Assembly: GCF_009846745.1 (NCBI RefSeq)
Contig: NZ_AQPF01000014.1
Span: forward strand, 1 to 64,000
DNA length: 64,000 nt
Source: Alloalcanivorax xiamenensis
GTDB taxonomy: Bacteria; Pseudomonadota; Gammaproteobacteria; Pseudomonadales; Alcanivoracaceae
Reading direction: 5' to 3'
Part shown: piece after piece, positions 61,606 to 64,000 of the stretch
Layout of the letters: every line of letters begins with the position of its first letter
Position numbering within the stretch: the first letter of the stretch is position 1
Position numbers and translations under genes: made by a program
Notes under the pieces: generated by a model
Told to the model about the DNA's origin: nothing
Seen by the model: the letters and a program-made list of their open reading frames with translations, nothing else
Databases searched by the model: none

Positions 61606-62781
61606 ATGACCACTTCCGCCTCGCCCGCCCGTCTTGTCCTGATGGGGGCCGCCACCACCCTGGCGGGCATAGGACTGGGCCGTTTCGCCTACGCCGCGCA
61701 GTTACCCGGGCTGATCGAGGCCGGCTGGCTGAGCACCCGTGATGCCGGTTTCGTCGGCGCCACCAATCTGCTCGGCTATCTGGTCGGCGCGGTACTCGCC
61801 AGCCGTCTGGCCCGCCGTACCAGCCCGGGCGCGGTGATCAAACTTTCCACCTTGCTGATCGCGATCAGCTTCCTGGCCAGCATGTGGCAGGGGCCCGTGT
61901 GGTGGTTCAGCCTCTGGCGCTTCGTCGCCGGTGTCACCGGCGCCCTGCTGATGGTGGTGGCGCCCTCACTGATCGCCAGCCAGTTACCGGAATCCAAGCG
62001 CAAGAGAGGCACCGCGCTGGTCTTCACCGGCGTCGGCACCGGTGTGCTGATCTCCGCCACCCTGGTCCCGTTGCTGATACAACAAGGGCCGGCACTGACC
62101 TGGCTGGGTCTCGGCCTGATCGCCCTGTTACCCGTTGCTCTGGTGTGGCGCCCCTGGCCAAGCCTGCCGAGCGCTCCGCAACAGGGCCATCAGCCTGCCC
62201 GGGTCGGGCTGGTGCTGGCCGCCATCTATTTGGCCTACCTGCTGGATGCCGTGGGCTTCGTGCCGCATACCGTGTTCTGGGTGGATTATCTGGAAAGGCA
62301 CAGGGATTTCAGCACCTGGGCAGCGGCGATGCAGTGGGGACTGGTGGCTCTCGGCGCCATCAGCGGCCCGTTCCTGGTCGGCGCCATCGCGCGCCACGCC
62401 GGTTGGCACCGCACCTTGTTCACCGCTCTGGCCTTAAAGGGAACGGCGGTCCTGCTGCCAATGCTGGTACCAGGCACCCTGGTGGTATCGCTTTCGTCCT
62501 TTACCGTGGGCGCGCTGATCCCTGGCATGGTCGCCACCACCATGGGCCGCATCGGCGAGTTGGTACCCGCCCATGCGCACGCCACCGCCTGGGGCCGGGC
62601 CACCGCCCTGTTCGCCGTCGGACAAGCGGCGGCGGCCTATCTGATGGCTCCGATTTACGCCGGCGCCGAGCACAGCTCTCTGATTTTCATCATCGGCGGC
62701 AGCGCCCTGCTCTGCGCCGCCACCTTGACGCTGGCGACACCGCTGTTCGCCAGGCACAAGCCGGTGACGGAGGTGTCCTGA
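61606..62781 (+). CDS. YbfB/YjiJ-family MFS transporter
   Basis: 391-residue membrane protein with 12 predicted helices. The N-terminal LVLMGAATTLAGIGLGRFAY, with the GxGRFAY motif, is the hallmark of the YbfB/YjiJ group of the major facilitator superfamily; LLGYLVGAVLASRLARR and AFVTGVGTGVLISA-type segments follow (TALVFTGVGTGVLISATLVP). Substrates are unknown; sugars and drugs have been suggested for relatives. Start ATG 61606 with CGGAGCCGCAC upstream. Stands alone after the two-component pair. Confidence 0.88.
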   Translation: MTTSASPARLVLMGAATTLAGIGLGRFAYAAQLPGLIEAGWLSTRDAGFVGATNLLGYLVGAVLASRLARRTSPGAVIKLSTLLIAISFLASMWQGPVWWFSLWRFVAGVTGALLMVVAPSLIASQLPESKRKRGTALVFTGVGTGVLISATLVPLLIQQGPALTWLGLGLIALLPVALVWRPWPSLPSAPQQGHQPARVGLVLAAIYLAYLLDAVGFVPHTVFWVDYLERHRDFSTWAAAMQWGLVALGAISGPFLVGAIARHAGWHRTLFTALALKGTAVLLPMLVPGTLVVSLSSFTVGALIPGMVATTMGRIGELVPAHAHATAWGRATALFAVGQAAAAYLMAPIYAGAEHSSLIFIIGGSALLCAATLTLATPLFARHKPVTEVS

Positions 62782-62824
62782 GCGCTGCCTGCTGACATGG
62801 ATGCAGAGATGGCCACGCGGCGAC

Positions 62825-62850
62825 CGTGGGAGACCAGCTTGCTGGCGAAT
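62825..62850. repeat. half REP-like element
   Basis: CGTGGGAGACCAGCTTGCTG followed by GCGAAT is a diverged right arm of the REP-like family, 22 bases before a complete copy. Confidence 0.55.
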
Positions 62851-62872
62851 ACCGTTCTTCCGAGGTTGGTGC

Positions 62873-62942
62873 ATTCGCTTGCAAGCAAGCTTCCCACAGC
62901 GGCTTCGTACCCCCCCTGTGGGAAGCTGCCTTGGCAGCGAAT
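62873..62942. repeat. REP-like palindromic element, copy F (mixed arms)
   Basis: Left arm ATTCGCTTGCAAGCAAGC plus TTCCCACAGCGG is the TTGC-AA-GCAA type; right arm GTGGGAAGCTGCCTTGGCAG plus CGAAT is the TGCC-TT-GGCA type. It lies between converging genes. Confidence 0.85.
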
Positions 62943-62955
62943 GGCGTGTCGCGTG

Positions 62956-64000
62956 TCAGCGGTTCTCCACCACGATGCGCGGGAAGCGGGCTTTGTGGTC
63001 CAGTGGCCGGCAGGCCAGCCGGCCGGCCAGGGCCAGGGCCACATTCCGATATTGCCGTGCCACGGCGCCGTCCGGATCAGCCAGTATCGACGGCAGACCG
63101 GCATCGGCCTGGGTGCGGATACCGATGTCCAGCGGCAGCTGGCCCAGCAGCGGCACCTGGTAATCCTCCGCCATGCGACCACCACCGCCGCTGCCGAAGA
63201 TCGGTTCCTGATACCCACAGTGGCTACACACATGAGTGCTCATGTTCTCGATCACGCCGAGCACCGGAATATCCACCTTCTCGAACATGCGTAACGCCTT
63301 GCGCGCATCCAGCAGGGCAATGTCCTGGGGCGTGGTCACCACCACCGCGCCAGCCACCGGAATCTGCTGGGCCAGTGTCAGTTGCACGTCGCCAGTGCCT
63401 GGCGGCAGATCCACCAGCAGATAATCGAGATCCCGCCAGCGAGTATTCTTGAGCAACTGCGTCAGTGCCCGGGTCACCATGGAGCCGCGCCAGATCACCG
63501 GCGAATCCTCTTCCACCATGAAACCCGCCGACATGATCTGCACACCGTGACCGATCAGCGGTGTCATTCGTTTGCCATCATCACTTTGCGGCCGCTCATC
63601 GACGCCCATCATGCGCGGTTGGCTGGGACCGTAAATGTCCGCGTCGAGAATGCCGACCCGCGCGCCTTCCGCCTGCAAGGCCAGCGCCAGATTGGCGGTA
63701 GTGGTGGATTTCCCGACGCCGCCCTTACCCGAAGCCACGGCAATGATATTGCGCACCTCCGGCAACGGCTCCATGCCGCCCTGGACACGATGTGGCCGCA
63801 CCTGCCATTCCATATCAACGACAATCCGCATCGCATTCGCATGAGCACCCAGATAGTCGATCAAGCCCGCCGCGCTTTCTTCTTTATAGCGGTCCACCGG
63901 GAACCCCAGGGACACTTTCAAAGTCGCGACGCCACCGTCCACCGATATGTTCCTGAGCGCTTTGCTGTTGATTAGATCCTGGCCCTGCATTGGTTCTTTC
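62956..64000 (-). CDS. apbC: iron-sulfur cluster carrier ApbC/Mrp (5' end beyond window)
   Basis: At least 347 codons of a cytoplasmic P-loop NTPase that binds and transfers Fe-S clusters. A MIP18-like N-terminal domain (ALRNISVDGGVATLKVSLGF), deviant Walker A IIAVASGKGGVGKSTTTANL, DADIYGPSQPRMMG, DYLLVDLPPGTGDVQLTLAQ, and the cluster-binding CSHC (VCSHCGYQEP) are all seen. An ATG at 63990 would give a protein lacking the usual first ~20 residues. The frame stays open to the edge and reads KEPMQGQDLI, matching the family's DPELGRDLV, so the true start is probably outside. Confidence 0.9.
   Translation of the reverse strand, partial: KEPMQGQDLINSKALRNISVDGGVATLKVSLGFPVDRYKEESAAGLIDYLGAHANAMRIVVDMEWQVRPHRVQGGMEPLPEVRNIIAVASGKGGVGKSTTTANLALALQAEGARVGILDADIYGPSQPRMMGVDERPQSDDGKRMTPLIGHGVQIMSAGFMVEEDSPVIWRGSMVTRALTQLLKNTRWRDLDYLLVDLPPGTGDVQLTLAQQIPVAGAVVVTTPQDIALLDARKALRMFEKVDIPVLGVIENMSTHVCSHCGYQEPIFGSGGGGRMAEDYQVPLLGQLPLDIGIRTQADAGLPSILADPDGAVARQYRNVALALAGRLACRPLDHKARFPRIVVENR

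Overview
The window is a GC-rich chromosomal segment of a Gram-negative gammaproteobacterium. Acyl-CoA synthetases, acyl-CoA dehydrogenase, malonyl-CoA decarboxylase, czc/cop metal resistance, a TonB siderophore receptor and dispersed REP-like palindromes together suggest an Alcanivorax-type marine or hydrocarbon-degrading organism. The genus is an inference; no rRNA is present to fix it. No tRNA, rRNA, CRISPR array, prophage or intact insertion sequence was seen.

Layout. 0-4.6 kb: small membrane protein, selO, lipoprotein, a decayed AraC regulator and an uncharacterised DUF6670-like gene. 4.7-10.8 kb: czcICBA-type metal efflux operon (minus). 11-15.4 kb: thioesterase, trpS, ada with a 2OG oxygenase, and an SDR. 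15.5-22.5 kb: iron-uptake locus (minus) made of a Fur box, fecI, fecR, a TonB receptor with signalling domain, and DUF3649/PepSY/DUF3325 membrane genes; a transposase fragment and a 27-bp inverted repeat lie between fecR and the receptor. 22.7-24.7 kb: RBBP9-like hydrolase, then a CmlA-type chloramphenicol exporter preceded by a nine-codon leader peptide and hairpins. 24.7-27 kb: ahpCF. 27.4-34.2 kb: porin-yezD-sbp-cysTWA sulfate operon (minus), with a degenerate EAL protein and a second RBBP9-like protein lacking its catalytic serine divergently placed. 34.2-40.6 kb: chemoreceptor, copper genes (copL-like, copA, copB) behind a MerR-type promoter, carbonic anhydrase and slyD. 40.7-46.8 kb: acyl-CoA synthetase, LysR and three tandem LuxR-type regulators, the third with an internal deletion. 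47-49 kb: a thrombospondin-type-3-repeat lipoprotein. 49.3-58 kb: acyl metabolism genes (minus) from malonyl-CoA decarboxylase to an AlkK-like ligase, with MaoC and isochorismatase-like genes divergent. 59.3-64 kb: PAS histidine kinase plus FixJ-type regulator, a YbfB-like MFS protein, and apbC/mrp running off the right edge.

The strongest observation is the chromosomal cmlA-like gene with leader peptide MSSAKKAEK, which closely resembles the leader I recall for integron-borne cmlA and is followed by structures that can hide the exporter's ribosome binding site. Several candidate control sites were read by eye: Fur, Ada, CRP, sigma-28, a MerR-type promoter, tandem dyads upstream of the malonyl-CoA decarboxylase operon, and an AT-rich element shared by two promoters. 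None was tested computationally.
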